Assembly (NCBI RefSeq): GCF_029478665.1
Contig: NZ_JARPQB010000044.1
Location: forward strand, 1-46,353
Origin: Pseudomonas entomophila
GTDB taxonomy: Bacteria; Pseudomonadota; Gammaproteobacteria; Pseudomonadales; Pseudomonadaceae
Reading direction: 5' to 3'
DNA: 46,353 bases
The notes under the pieces were generated by a model that was not told the DNA's origin, did no database searches, and worked only from the letters and a program-made list of their open reading frames with translations. The translations under genes were made by a program, and so were the position numbers. This document shows positions 1 to 7,192 of the stretch, piece by piece. The first letter of the stretch is position 1. Each line of letters opens with the position of its first letter.

Positions 1-2195
1 TGCTCAAGACCAACCAGAACGGCGGCTTCGACTGCCCCGGCTGCGCCTGGGGCGACTCGCCCGAGAGCGGCATGGTCAAGTTCTGCGAGAACGGCGCCAA
101 GGCGGTCAACTGGGAAGCCACCAAGCGCCGCGTCGATGCGGCGTTCTTCGCCCGCTACAGCGTCAGCGCACTGCTCGAGCAGAGCGACTACTGGCTCGAG
201 TACCAGGGCCGCCTGACCGAACCGATGGTCTACGACCCGACCAGCGACCGCTACCAGCCGATCGACTGGGACGCCGCCTTCGCCCTGATCGCCCGCCACC
301 TGAACAACCTGGCCAGCCCCGACCAGGCCGAGTTCTACACCTCCGGCCGGGCCAGCAACGAAGCGGCCTACCTGTACCAGCTGTTCGTGCGCGCCTACGG
401 CACCAACAACTTCCCCGACTGCTCGAACATGTGCCACGAGGCCAGCGGCGTGGCCCTGGGGCAGAGCGTGGGGGTGGGCAAGGGCACGGTCACCTACGAC
501 GACTTCGAGCACGCCGACGCGATCTTCGTCTGGGGCCAGAACCCCGGCACCAACCACCCGCGCATGCTCGACCCGCTGCGTGACGCGGTGAAGCGCGGCG
601 CCCAGGTGGTCTGCGTCAACCCGCTCAAGGAGCGCGGCCTGGAGCGCTTCCAGCACCCGCAGAACCCGCTGGAGATGCTGACCAACACCGATCGCCCGAC
701 CAACACCGCATTCTTCCGCCCAGCCCTGGGCGGCGACATGGCGCTGCTGCGCGGCATGGCCAAGTTCCTGCTGCAATGGGAACGCGAAGCCCAGGCCAAG
801 GGTGAGCAAGCGATCTTCGACCACGCCTTCATCGCTGAGCACGGCCATGGCGTGGAGGCGTACCTGGCAGTGGTCGATGCCACCCCGTGGGAGCAGATCC
901 AGGCGCAATCGGGCCTGACCCTGGCCGACATCGAGCTGTCGGCGCGCATGTACTGCAAGGGCAAGCGGGTGATCATGTGCTGGGCCATGGGCATCACCCA
1001 GCATCGCCACTCGGTACCGACCATCCAGGAAATCGTCAACCTGATGCTGTTGCGCGGCAACCTCGGTGTGCCGGGCGCCGGCCTGTGCCCGGTGCGCGGC
1101 CACAGCAACGTGCAGGGCGACCGCACCATGGGCATCAACGAGCGCCCGCCGGTGTTCCTGCTCGATGCCCTCGAAAAGCGCTTCGGCTTCCCGGTGCCAC
1201 GCCACAACGGGCATAACACCGTCGAGGCGATCCACGCCATGCTCGAAGGCCGGGCCAAAGTGTTCATCGGGCTGGGCGGCAACTTCGCCCAGGCCACCCC
1301 GGACACCGAGCGCACCGCGCAAGCGCTGCGCAACTGCGAGCTGACCGTGCATATCAGCACCAAGCTCAACCGCAGCCACCTGGTCCACGGCAAGCAGGCA
1401 CTGATCCTGCCGTGCCTGGGCCGCACCGACATCGACCTGCAGGGGGAAGGCCCGCAGGCGGTGACGGTGGAAGACTCGTTCAGCATGGTCCACGCCTCCA
1501 ACGGCCAGCTCAAGCCGCTGTCCAGGCAGATGCGCTCGGAGCCCGCGGTGGTCGCCGGCATCGCCGCCGCCACCCTGGGCAAGCAGCCGGTGGATTGGCA
1601 CTGGCTGGTGGCCGACTACGACCGCATCCGCGACCTGATCGCCGATACCATCCCGGGTTTTGCCAATTTCAACGAGCGCCTGAACCTGCCGGGTGGTTTC
1701 TACCTGGGCAACAGTGCCGGCAGTCGCCAGTGGAAGACCGCCAGCGGCCGCGCCAACTTCAAGGCCAACCTGCTGCCCGACAGCCTGCTCGACGAACGTG
1801 TGCGCGCCAGCGGCCAGGTGCCGGACCTGATCATGCAGTCGATGCGTTCGCACGATCAGTACAACACCACCATCTACGGCATGGACGACCGCTACCGCGG
1901 CGTGCGCGGCCAGCGCGACGTGCTGTTCGTCAACGAGGCGGACATCATCCGCCTGGGCTTCCAGCCGGGGCAGAAGGTCGACATCGTGTCGCTATGGGGG
2001 GATGAGCATGTGCGTCGGGTGCAGGGCTTCACCCTGCTGGCGTTCGACATTCCCGCCGGTCAGGCGGCGGCGTACTATCCGGAGGTGAACCCGCTGGTAC
2101 CGCTGGAGAGCATCGGCGAAGGCAGCCATACGCCGACGTCGAAGTTCATCGCCATCAAGTTGGAACGCGCACGGGACAACGGGCGAATCATCTGA
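1..2195 (+). CDS. FdhF/YdeP family molybdopterin oxidoreductase (5' truncated)
   Basis: A putative molybdopterin-dependent oxidoreductase of the YdeP type, related to formate dehydrogenase H; the substrate is not known from sequence. The frame is open to the left window edge (first full codon at 3), so the ATG at 72 is internal. The residues before it, NQNGGFDCPGCAWGDSP, belong to the conserved N-terminus. That stretch and FCENG just after it give a Cys-X2-Cys-X13-Cys pattern (codons at 33, 42 and 84) suited to an Fe-S cluster. The rest follows the molybdopterin oxidoreductase fold and ends with an MGD-binding C-terminal domain. About 730 residues are visible; family members are about 760-770, so some 40 are missing. 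It is followed by a REP element. An FdhD partner, common next to this family, would lie outside the window. Confidence 0.9.
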   Translation, partial: LKTNQNGGFDCPGCAWGDSPESGMVKFCENGAKAVNWEATKRRVDAAFFARYSVSALLEQSDYWLEYQGRLTEPMVYDPTSDRYQPIDWDAAFALIARHLNNLASPDQAEFYTSGRASNEAAYLYQLFVRAYGTNNFPDCSNMCHEASGVALGQSVGVGKGTVTYDDFEHADAIFVWGQNPGTNHPRMLDPLRDAVKRGAQVVCVNPLKERGLERFQHPQNPLEMLTNTDRPTNTAFFRPALGGDMALLRGMAKFLLQWEREAQAKGEQAIFDHAFIAEHGHGVEAYLAVVDATPWEQIQAQSGLTLADIELSARMYCKGKRVIMCWAMGITQHRHSVPTIQEIVNLMLLRGNLGVPGAGLCPVRGHSNVQGDRTMGINERPPVFLLDALEKRFGFPVPRHNGHNTVEAIHAMLEGRAKVFIGLGGNFAQATPDTERTAQALRNCELTVHISTKLNRSHLVHGKQALILPCLGRTDIDLQGEGPQAVTVEDSFSMVHASNGQLKPLSRQMRSEPAVVAGIAAATLGKQPVDWHWLVADYDRIRDLIADTIPGFANFNERLNLPGGFYLGNSAGSRQWKTASGRANFKANLLPDSLLDERVRASGQVPDLIMQSMRSHDQYNTTIYGMDDRYRGVRGQRDVLFVNEADIIRLGFQPGQKVDIVSLWGDEHVRRVQGFTLLAFDIPAGQAAAYYPEVNPLVPLESIGEGSHTPTSKFIAIKLERARDNGRII

Positions 2196-2211
2196 GCCGT
2201 ATGCCGCCCAC

Positions 2212-2330
2212 CTGTAGGAGCGGCCTTGTGCCGCGAAAGGGCCGCAAAGCGGCCCCGGCGAACGTTGCGTGAACACTTAAACCCAGGGGCTGCTGCGCAG
2301 CCCTTTCGCGGCACAAGGCCGCTCCTACAG
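2212..2330. repeat. REP pair (GGCCTTGTGCCGCG core)
   Basis: Two inverted copies of a P. putida-type REP: the left arm starts TGTAGGAGCGGCCTTGTGCC and the right arm is its reverse complement ending at 2330. It lies just downstream of the oxidoreductase gene. Confidence 0.9.
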
Positions 2331-2559
2331 GGAAAGGCGTAACTTTCGAGCCCTGATCGACACCCACAAAAAAGCCCTGTTCCGCAACGGATCAGGGCTT
2401 CGTCATAAGTAGCTCAGACCACCGAAATTCGAGAAAGTTTCATACATAATTCAATAACTTAGAGAATTGTGTACAACTCGTGCTACTCGTCGGATTTCAA
2501 TTGCCAGGCGCCTCGCCGAGCCTCAAATTCCGCCTCGTCATCCCTCTGAGGCTCTCTTG
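2331..2559. other. Upstream region of the glycine-zipper gene
   Basis: Together with the REP this makes a 364-base space without a recognised gene. Bases 2420-2480 are AT-rich and probably hold the promoter of the next gene, but I see no convincing -35/-10 pair. A Shine-Dalgarno GAGG sits at 2548-2551, eight bases before the ATG at 2560. The long ORF frame extends upstream to 2467, but that part lacks a ribosome site and is not signal-like. Confidence 0.5.
2368..2400 (-). terminator. Rho-independent terminator-like hairpin, U-tract on minus strand
   Basis: AGCCCTG (2373-2379) pairs with CAGGGCT (2393-2399), with an inner TCCG/CGGA stem. The six-base A run at 2368-2373 makes a U-tract only for minus-strand transcripts; on the plus strand the hairpin is followed by TTCG only. 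Both neighbouring genes are on the plus strand, so the minus orientation is unexpected. Confidence 0.6.
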
Positions 2560-3039
2560 ATGAAGAAGTACTCCTCGATTCTGTTGTTGTCTTTCAGCTT
2601 GCTCAGCGGCGTTGCCATGGCAGGCGGCACCACCGAGGCCGGCATTGGCGGCGCATTGGGTGGGGTACTGGGCTCCGTGGTGGGCAACTCCATCGGTGGT
2701 AGCACCGGCGGCGCCATTGGTGCCGGCCTGGGCGGCGCGGCCGGCGGTGCCCTGGGTGCCGACAAGCGCCAGCGTGGCGAAGCGGCCATCGGCGGCGCGC
2801 TGGGCGCGGCGGGCGGCAACGTGGTGGGTCGCTCCATGGGCGGCACCACCGGCAGCTACATCGGCGCGGCAGCCGGTGGTGGCGCCGGTGGCGCACTGGG
2901 CAACTACATGGGCAACAAGGCCGACGAAGACGAGCGCCACGACTCGCGCCGCTACCGTCGCGACTACGACGACCGTCGCTACTATGACCGCGGCCACCAC
3001 TACGGCCACCGCAAGCACAAGCGTCACTGGCGCGACTGA
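2560..3039 (+). CDS. Glycine-zipper envelope protein with His/Arg/Tyr-rich tail
   Basis: A 159-residue secreted or envelope protein of unknown specific function. I chose the ATG at 2560 because GAGG lies eight bases upstream and the product then starts with a classic signal peptide (MKKYSSILLLSFSLLSGVAMA, cut before GGTTEAG). Residues of about 22-125 are glycine-zipper repeats (GGALGGVLGSVVGNSIGG, GGAIGAGLGGAAGGALG and similar), which can pack as transmembrane or oligomeric helices. About 30 C-terminal residues are a highly charged stretch rich in Asp, Arg, His and Tyr (RRDYDDRRYYDRGHHYGHRK). Glycine-zipper proteins of this size occur widely in Pseudomonas without firm roles. It is a single-gene unit ended by the terminator at 3067-3093. 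Confidence 0.85.
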   Translation: MKKYSSILLLSFSLLSGVAMAGGTTEAGIGGALGGVLGSVVGNSIGGSTGGAIGAGLGGAAGGALGADKRQRGEAAIGGALGAAGGNVVGRSMGGTTGSYIGAAAGGGAGGALGNYMGNKADEDERHDSRRYRRDYDDRRYYDRGHHYGHRKHKRHWRD

Positions 3040-3066
3040 TCGCCAGGCTTAAGCTTGACACTTAAG

Positions 3067-3093
3067 GCCCTGCCCTCACCGGCAGGGCTTTTT
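3067..3093 (+). terminator. Rho-independent terminator of the glycine-zipper gene
   Basis: Perfect 8-bp stem GCCCTGCC (3067-3074) / GGCAGGGC (3081-3088), six-base loop, followed by five T. Confidence 0.92.
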
Positions 3094-3192
3094 CGTTTGC
3101 GTGGACACCCGAGGATTAAGGGCGCCCCCGATATGGAGGCTAGTAGCCACTAGTTATCATCCCGTCCACCAACTCCAGACAGGACGCAGGGA

Positions 3193-3243
3193 ATGCGCGC
3201 GATCATCACGGCCATCAGTTCATCCAAGGCCAAGGGAGCCTGA
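3193..3243 (+). CDS. Possible 16-residue leader ORF before the CheR-like gene
   Basis: ATG at 3193 opens MRAIITAISSSKAKGA and stops at 3241-3243, three bases before the CheR start at 3247. An AGGA at 3181-3184 is at usable distance. The tight spacing would allow coupling, but an ORF this short can arise by chance. Confidence 0.25.
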   Translation: MRAIITAISSSKAKGA

Positions 3244-3246
3244 AGG

Positions 3247-4053
3247 ATGCCGCGCCCGCCGCTGCTCAGCGAAGACAACTTTGCGCGCATTCGCCAGCGG
3301 GTCGAGCAAGCTACCGGCGTGTACCTGGCCAACGACCGCCGCGCCGTGGTCGCGGCGCGCCTGCACAAGCGCCTGAAAGCCCATCGCCTGAGCACCTTCG
3401 ATCAATACCTCACGCTGCTCGACCAGCAGCAGGACGCGCTGGAGCACGACCAGTTGCTGCGTCTGCTGGTCGCTCGCGACAGTTACTTCTTCCGTGAGCA
3501 TCGCCATTTCGAGTGGCTGGCCCGATGGCTGCCCGGCCTTGGCCACCCCGCACGCCTCTGGAGCGCCGCCTGCGCCACCGGCGAGGAAGCCTGGAGCCTG
3601 GCCATGGTTGCCGCCGAGCACGCCCGACTGCCCAGCTGGCAAGTGCTGGCCAGCGACTTCGACACGCAACGCCTGGAACATGCCAGTGCCGGCATCTACG
3701 ACATTGCCCAGGCCCGCTACTTTCCCGAAGGCTGGTTGACCCGCCACTGCCTGTGCGGCATCGGCGAGATGGCCGGCCGCCTGCGCGTCGCGCCCGCCTT
3801 GCGCGAGCAGGTGCGCTTCGAAGCGATCAACCTGATCCGGCCGCTGCCCGAACATCTGGAGCGCTTCGACGTCATTCTTCTGCGCAACCTGCTGTCGAGC
3901 CTGGCGCCACGCCACAGAGGTGGCATGCTCCGGCAAGTACTGGCGCACCTGCGTCCCGGCGGCCTGTTGATGATCGGCCACAGCGAAAGCATCCACGAAC
4001 TGGACCTGCCCCTGCGCCCATTACTGCCATCGGTATTCGAGCGCCTATGCTGA
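3247..4053 (+). CDS. CheR-type SAM-dependent methyltransferase
   Basis: A 268-residue protein with the two-domain layout of CheR chemoreceptor glutamate methyltransferases. It has an N-terminal helical domain (about 1-75), with DSYFFREHRHFEWL matching the conserved T-x-FFR-x-x-x-F segment. The C-terminal Rossmann domain carries the SAM motif SAACATGEEAWSLAM near residue 120. The usual FDVIFCRNVLIYF motif has become FDVILLRNLLSSL, and the normal GCSTGEE is ACATGEE, so it has drifted but keeps the TGEE core. No receptor, CheA, CheW or CheB gene is nearby; a LuxR-type response regulator follows 115 bases downstream. It probably acts in a non-flagellar or alternative signalling setting rather than the main chemotaxis operon. 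AAGGGAG lies nine bases before the start. Confidence 0.82.
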   Translation: MPRPPLLSEDNFARIRQRVEQATGVYLANDRRAVVAARLHKRLKAHRLSTFDQYLTLLDQQQDALEHDQLLRLLVARDSYFFREHRHFEWLARWLPGLGHPARLWSAACATGEEAWSLAMVAAEHARLPSWQVLASDFDTQRLEHASAGIYDIAQARYFPEGWLTRHCLCGIGEMAGRLRVAPALREQVRFEAINLIRPLPEHLERFDVILLRNLLSSLAPRHRGGMLRQVLAHLRPGGLLMIGHSESIHELDLPLRPLLPSVFERLC

Positions 4054-4168
4054 GAGGCACTGCCGCGCCCATCGGCAGACAAGGACTGATCGCGCAATCG
4101 CGCGGCAGTGCGCTTTCGGATCGAGCAGGCCTGCCGCCCCCCTTCCCTTGCGAAACAGGCCCTTATCC

Positions 4169-4822
4169 ATGCCTTGCCGAATCCTGCTTGCCGACGACTC
4201 GCCCCTCTTCCGCGCCGGCCTGCGCGCCCTGCTGGAGCAGAAGAAAGACTTCGCCGTGGTAGGCGACACGGGCGATGCCATGGCCGCCGTGAGCCTGGCG
4301 GAAAAGCTCAAGCCAGACATCGTGGTACTCGACATGAGCGGCGAGCTGGACAGCCAGCAGGCCCTGCAGGAGCTGTTCATCCGCGCCCCGGCCAGCCGTG
4401 TACTGATGTTCTCGGCGCGCTCGCAGCTGGAACATGTGCTCAATTGCCTGCAGCTCGGCGCCCACGGTTTCCTGCTCAAGAACGCCTCGGTGGCGGAGCT
4501 GGAGCAGGCCTTGCTGACGCTGCGCGGTGGCGGTCAATTTCTCTCGTCGGCGGTGCTGCCGATGGTCATCGGCCAGGCCCTCCGGCACAGCCGCAAGCGC
4601 ACCTCGGCACCGCCCCAGGCGCCCCTTACCAAGCGCCAGCTGGAGATCCTGCGCCTGATTGCCCGCGGCGAGACCACTCGCTCCATCGCCGACGGCCTGG
4701 GCCTGAGCATCAAGACCGTCGAGGCGCACCGCTCGCAGATCATGCACCGCCTGCAGATCCACGACGTGCCCGGGCTGGTACTGTTCGCCGTGCGCGAGGG
4801 GATCATCCGCGTCAACGATTGA
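4169..4822 (+). CDS. NarL/LuxR-family response regulator
   Basis: A two-component transcription factor of 217 residues. The receiver domain (about 1-120) has the acidic pair in RILLADDS, the phospho-acceptor Asp in IVVLDMSGEL and the conserved Lys in FLLKNAS. A LuxR-type helix-turn-helix follows at about 150-210 (LTKRQLEILRLIARGETTRS, then SIKTVEAHRSQIMHRL). I start at ATG 4169, which gives the standard MPCRILLADDS receiver start; a TTG 21 bases upstream is the longer alternative. No partner histidine kinase is present. It lies downstream of the CheR-like gene and could share its transcript. The 3' end overlaps the convergent thioesterase gene by 11 bases. The target promoters are unknown. 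Confidence 0.88.
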   Translation: MPCRILLADDSPLFRAGLRALLEQKKDFAVVGDTGDAMAAVSLAEKLKPDIVVLDMSGELDSQQALQELFIRAPASRVLMFSARSQLEHVLNCLQLGAHGFLLKNASVAELEQALLTLRGGGQFLSSAVLPMVIGQALRHSRKRTSAPPQAPLTKRQLEILRLIARGETTRSIADGLGLSIKTVEAHRSQIMHRLQIHDVPGLVLFAVREGIIRVND

Positions 4823-5246
4823 GCGACAGCCCCGCCAGAATCAGTTGCAAGGTCTCCGGCAACGCCGCCGGGCGCCCGGAAGCACGCTCGACGAACACCT
4901 GCACCAGCGAGCCGGCCGCACACGCCTCGGCTTCGCCCGGGCGGAACAGTGCCAGGCGGAATTCCACCGTGCTGCCGGCCAGGCGGGTCACACCCAGGCC
5001 CACTTCGAGTACGTCCGGAAAACCCGGCAGCGCGAAGAAGTCCGCGCTCGAACTCACCACGAAGCCGGCCAGTTCGCCGTCGCGCAGGTCCAGCTCGGCC
5101 TGCTCGACGAGGAAGGCCTGGATGGCGGTTTCGAAGAACGCGTGCACGGTGGAGCCGGCGAGGTGGCCGTTGTGGTCGTTGTCCTGGGGACGGGTGAGGA
5201 TGGGATGGAAATGGGAGAAGGCGGAACGCTGAGGGGATTCGGTCAT
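4812..5246 (-). CDS. Acyl-CoA thioesterase, 4HBT hotdog family
   Basis: A 144-residue single hotdog-fold protein of the 4-hydroxybenzoyl-CoA thioesterase/YbgC class, hydrolysing an acyl-CoA that cannot be named from sequence. The N-terminal part shows the family active-site region, HPILTRPQDNDHNGHL, in which an Asp of the D-x-D-x-x-G-H pattern is the likely catalytic residue, followed by the long hotdog helix FFETAIQAFLVEQAE. I use the ATG at 5246 (MTESPQRSAF); the frame continues upstream but those residues are translated REP DNA. The stop overlaps the convergent response regulator by 11 bases, so there is no room for a terminator between them. Confidence 0.85.
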   Translation of the reverse strand: MTESPQRSAFSHFHPILTRPQDNDHNGHLAGSTVHAFFETAIQAFLVEQAELDLRDGELAGFVVSSSADFFALPGFPDVLEVGLGVTRLAGSTVEFRLALFRPGEAEACAAGSLVQVFVERASGRPAALPETLQLILAGLSLNR

Positions 5247-5316
5247 GGAGATACCCTGGACTGTCTTTGGCGTGTGGGTGAAGCATCCCACACAGTGCCA
5301 GGAACGCCTACATCCT

Positions 5317-5404
5317 CGTAGGAGCCGGCCTTGCCGGCGAACACCGGCATGGCCGGTGCCATGCACCGCGGCGCTTGGTTCGCCAGCAAGGCTGGCTCCT
5401 ACAG
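5317..5404. repeat. REP pair (CCGGCCTTGCCGGCG / CCAGCAAGGCTGG cores)
   Basis: The left arm GTAGGAGCCGGCCTTGCCGG and the right inverted arm with a variant core (GCCAGCAAGGCTGGCTCCTAC) enclose a smaller CCGGCATGGCCGG palindrome. It sits downstream of pckA. Confidence 0.88.
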
Positions 5405-5425
5405 GTTCGCGGTGAGCCTGCAGAA

Positions 5426-5452
5426 CGAAAAAGCCGCCCCGAGGGGCGGCTT
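5426..5452 (-). terminator. Terminator of pckA
   Basis: GCCGCCC (5433-5439) / GGGCGGC (5444-5450) hairpin; the A run at 5428-5432 gives the U-tract on the minus strand. It lies 20 bases past the pckA stop. Confidence 0.9.
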
Positions 5453-5471
5453 CTTCATGCCAATCGCAGGC

Positions 5472-7013
5472 TTACAGCTGCGGACCAGCGGCCTTGATGG
5501 CGTCGGACACGTCGAACTTCTTGAAGTTCTCGATGAACAGGCCAGCCAGGCCCTTGGCGGCTTCGTCGTAGGCAGCCTTGTCAGCCCAGGTGTTGCGCGG
5601 GTTGAGCAGCTCGGTCTCGACGCCTGGAACAGACTTCGGTACGTCCAGGTTGATGATGTCCAGGTGCTCGGTTTCGGCACCGATCAGCGCGCCGCTTTGA
5701 ATGGCAGCGATCACGCCACGGGTGGTCGGGATGCTGAAACGCTTGCCAACGCCGTAGCCACCACCGGTCCAGCCGGTGTTGACCAGGTAGACCTTGGAGT
5801 CGAAGCCCTTGATGCGCTTGATCAGCAGCTCGGCGTACTCGCCGGCCGGACGCGGGAAGAACGGTGCGCCGAAGCAGGTGGAGAAGGTCGACTTGATGCC
5901 GCCGCCCGAACCCATTTCGGTGGAACCGACCAGCGCGGTGTAGCCGGACAGGAAGTGGTAGGCCGCCTGCTCGTTGTTCAGGATCGACACTGGCGGCAGC
6001 ACGCCGGTCAGGTCGCAGGTCAGGAAGATCACCGCGTTCGGCTCGCCGCCCAGGTTCTTCTCGGAACGCTTGGCCACGTGCTCCAGCGGGTAGGCGGCGC
6101 GGCTGTTCTGGGTCAGGCTGACATCGGCGTAGTCGGCGTGCTGGTTGCCGTCGAGGACGACGTTCTCCAGTACCGCGCCGTGCTTGATGGCTTTCCAGAT
6201 GACCGGCTCGTTTTTCTCGGAGAGGTCGATGCACTTGGCGTAGCAACCGCCTTCGATGTTGAAGACGACGCCTTCGCCCCAACCGTGCTCGTCGTCACCG
6301 ATCAGGTAACGGCTTTCGTCGGCCGACAGGGTGGTCTTGCCGGTGCCGGACAGGCCGAAGAACAGGGTCACATCGCCTTGCTCGCCGATGTTGGCGGCGC
6401 AGTGCATCGGCAGCACGTCGGCGGCCGGCAGCAGGAAGTTCTGCACCGAGAACATGGCTTTCTTCATTTCGCCGGCATAGCGCATGCCAGCGATCAGCAC
6501 CTTCTTCTGGGCGAAGTTGAGGATGACGCAGCCGTCGGAGTTGGTGCCGTCACGCTCAGGCACGCACTCGAAGTTGGCGACGTTGAGCACTTGCCACTCA
6601 TCACGGCCAGCCGGGTTGTACTGGGCCGGGTTGATGAACAGGCAACGGCCGAACAGGTTCTGCCAGGCGGTCTGGGTGGTCATCTTGACCGGCAGGTAGT
6701 GTTCTTCGGCCGCACCTACGTGAACGTAGGAGACGAAGTGATCCTGGGCGTTGTTGAACGCTTCGACGCGGTCCCACAGGGCATCGAACTTGTCGGCCGG
6801 GAACTTGCGGTTGATCGGGCCCCAGGCGATGGCGGCAGAGGTGCTCGGTTCGTCAACGATGAAACGGTCAGCCGGCGAACGGCCAGTACGGTGGCCTGTC
6901 TCGACGACCAGTGCGCCGGTATCGGCCAGCACACCTTCACCGCGTTGCAGCGCTTCTTTTACCAGCTCATCGACGCTCAGGTCGGTGTACACGGTGTTGT
7001 TGGCTTGCGTCAT
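5472..7013 (-). CDS. pckA: Phosphoenolpyruvate carboxykinase (ATP)
   Basis: Converts oxaloacetate and ATP to phosphoenolpyruvate, CO2 and ADP, the entry step of gluconeogenesis, in the cytoplasm. It has 513 residues, normal for the ATP-dependent bacterial enzyme. Visible signatures are the substrate-binding RTGRSPADR near residue 42-50, the P-loop GLSGTGKTTLS (220-230), the metal- and nucleotide-binding LIGDDEHGW (237-245) and the GGGIKSTFSTCFGAPF segment. I start at the ATG at 7013 (MTQANNTVYTD), preceded by a G-rich ribosome site, not the ATG 36 bases upstream. It is monocistronic, with its own terminator. A TGTAGT-N15-ACTACA inverted repeat lies upstream at 7056-7082. Confidence 0.97.
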   Translation of the reverse strand: MTQANNTVYTDLSVDELVKEALQRGEGVLADTGALVVETGHRTGRSPADRFIVDEPSTSAAIAWGPINRKFPADKFDALWDRVEAFNNAQDHFVSYVHVGAAEEHYLPVKMTTQTAWQNLFGRCLFINPAQYNPAGRDEWQVLNVANFECVPERDGTNSDGCVILNFAQKKVLIAGMRYAGEMKKAMFSVQNFLLPAADVLPMHCAANIGEQGDVTLFFGLSGTGKTTLSADESRYLIGDDEHGWGEGVVFNIEGGCYAKCIDLSEKNEPVIWKAIKHGAVLENVVLDGNQHADYADVSLTQNSRAAYPLEHVAKRSEKNLGGEPNAVIFLTCDLTGVLPPVSILNNEQAAYHFLSGYTALVGSTEMGSGGGIKSTFSTCFGAPFFPRPAGEYAELLIKRIKGFDSKVYLVNTGWTGGGYGVGKRFSIPTTRGVIAAIQSGALIGAETEHLDIINLDVPKSVPGVETELLNPRNTWADKAAYDEAAKGLAGLFIENFKKFDVSDAIKAAGPQL

Positions 7014-7055
7014 GAGATACCCCATCCGGCCCGAGGCCGAGTGCTCCAAACGTTT

Positions 7056-7082
7056 TGTAGTGGCCTATTTCAAACTACTACA
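7056..7082. promoter_or_regulatory. Inverted repeat upstream of pckA
   Basis: TGTAGT (7056-7061) and ACTACA (7077-7082) form a perfect 6-bp inverted repeat with a 15-base spacer, 43 bases before the pckA start. The shape suits a dimeric regulator; the protein is not identified. Confidence 0.4.
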
Positions 7083-7116
7083 GCGAAAAAAGTGGCCGGA
7101 TTATGCCAGAAACGCC

Positions 7117-7171
7117 CAAAAAAAGTAGGCCCCTCCTGTCAGAACTGCGCTTTTGCGCGGTTCGACAGGAG
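7117..7171 (-). terminator. Long hairpin and T-tract after hslO
   Basis: CTCCTGTC-A-GAAC-T-GCGC (7133-7150) pairs, with small mismatches, with GCGC-G-GTTC-GACAGGAG (7155-7171) around a TTTT loop. On the minus strand a run of T (complement of 7118-7124) follows about eight bases after the stem. It is probably the hslO terminator, though the gap before the U-tract is longer than usual. Confidence 0.6.
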
Positions 7172-7192
7172 AATGTCCTGTAGTGAAGCGTT

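Noticed and set aside
494..1582. 362-residue minus-strand ORF inside the molybdopterin oxidoreductase gene
   Set aside because: Product is Ser/Arg/Pro-rich without any domain and lies wholly opposite a clear family member; typical high-GC shadow.
2497..3027. 176-residue minus-strand ORF opposite the glycine-zipper gene
   Set aside because: It exists only because repeated GGC/GCC codons lack stops in every frame; composition is Ala/Val/Thr repeats.
4045..4479. 144-residue minus-strand ORF across the CheR/response regulator junction
   Set aside because: Overlaps two well-supported genes and shows no domain.
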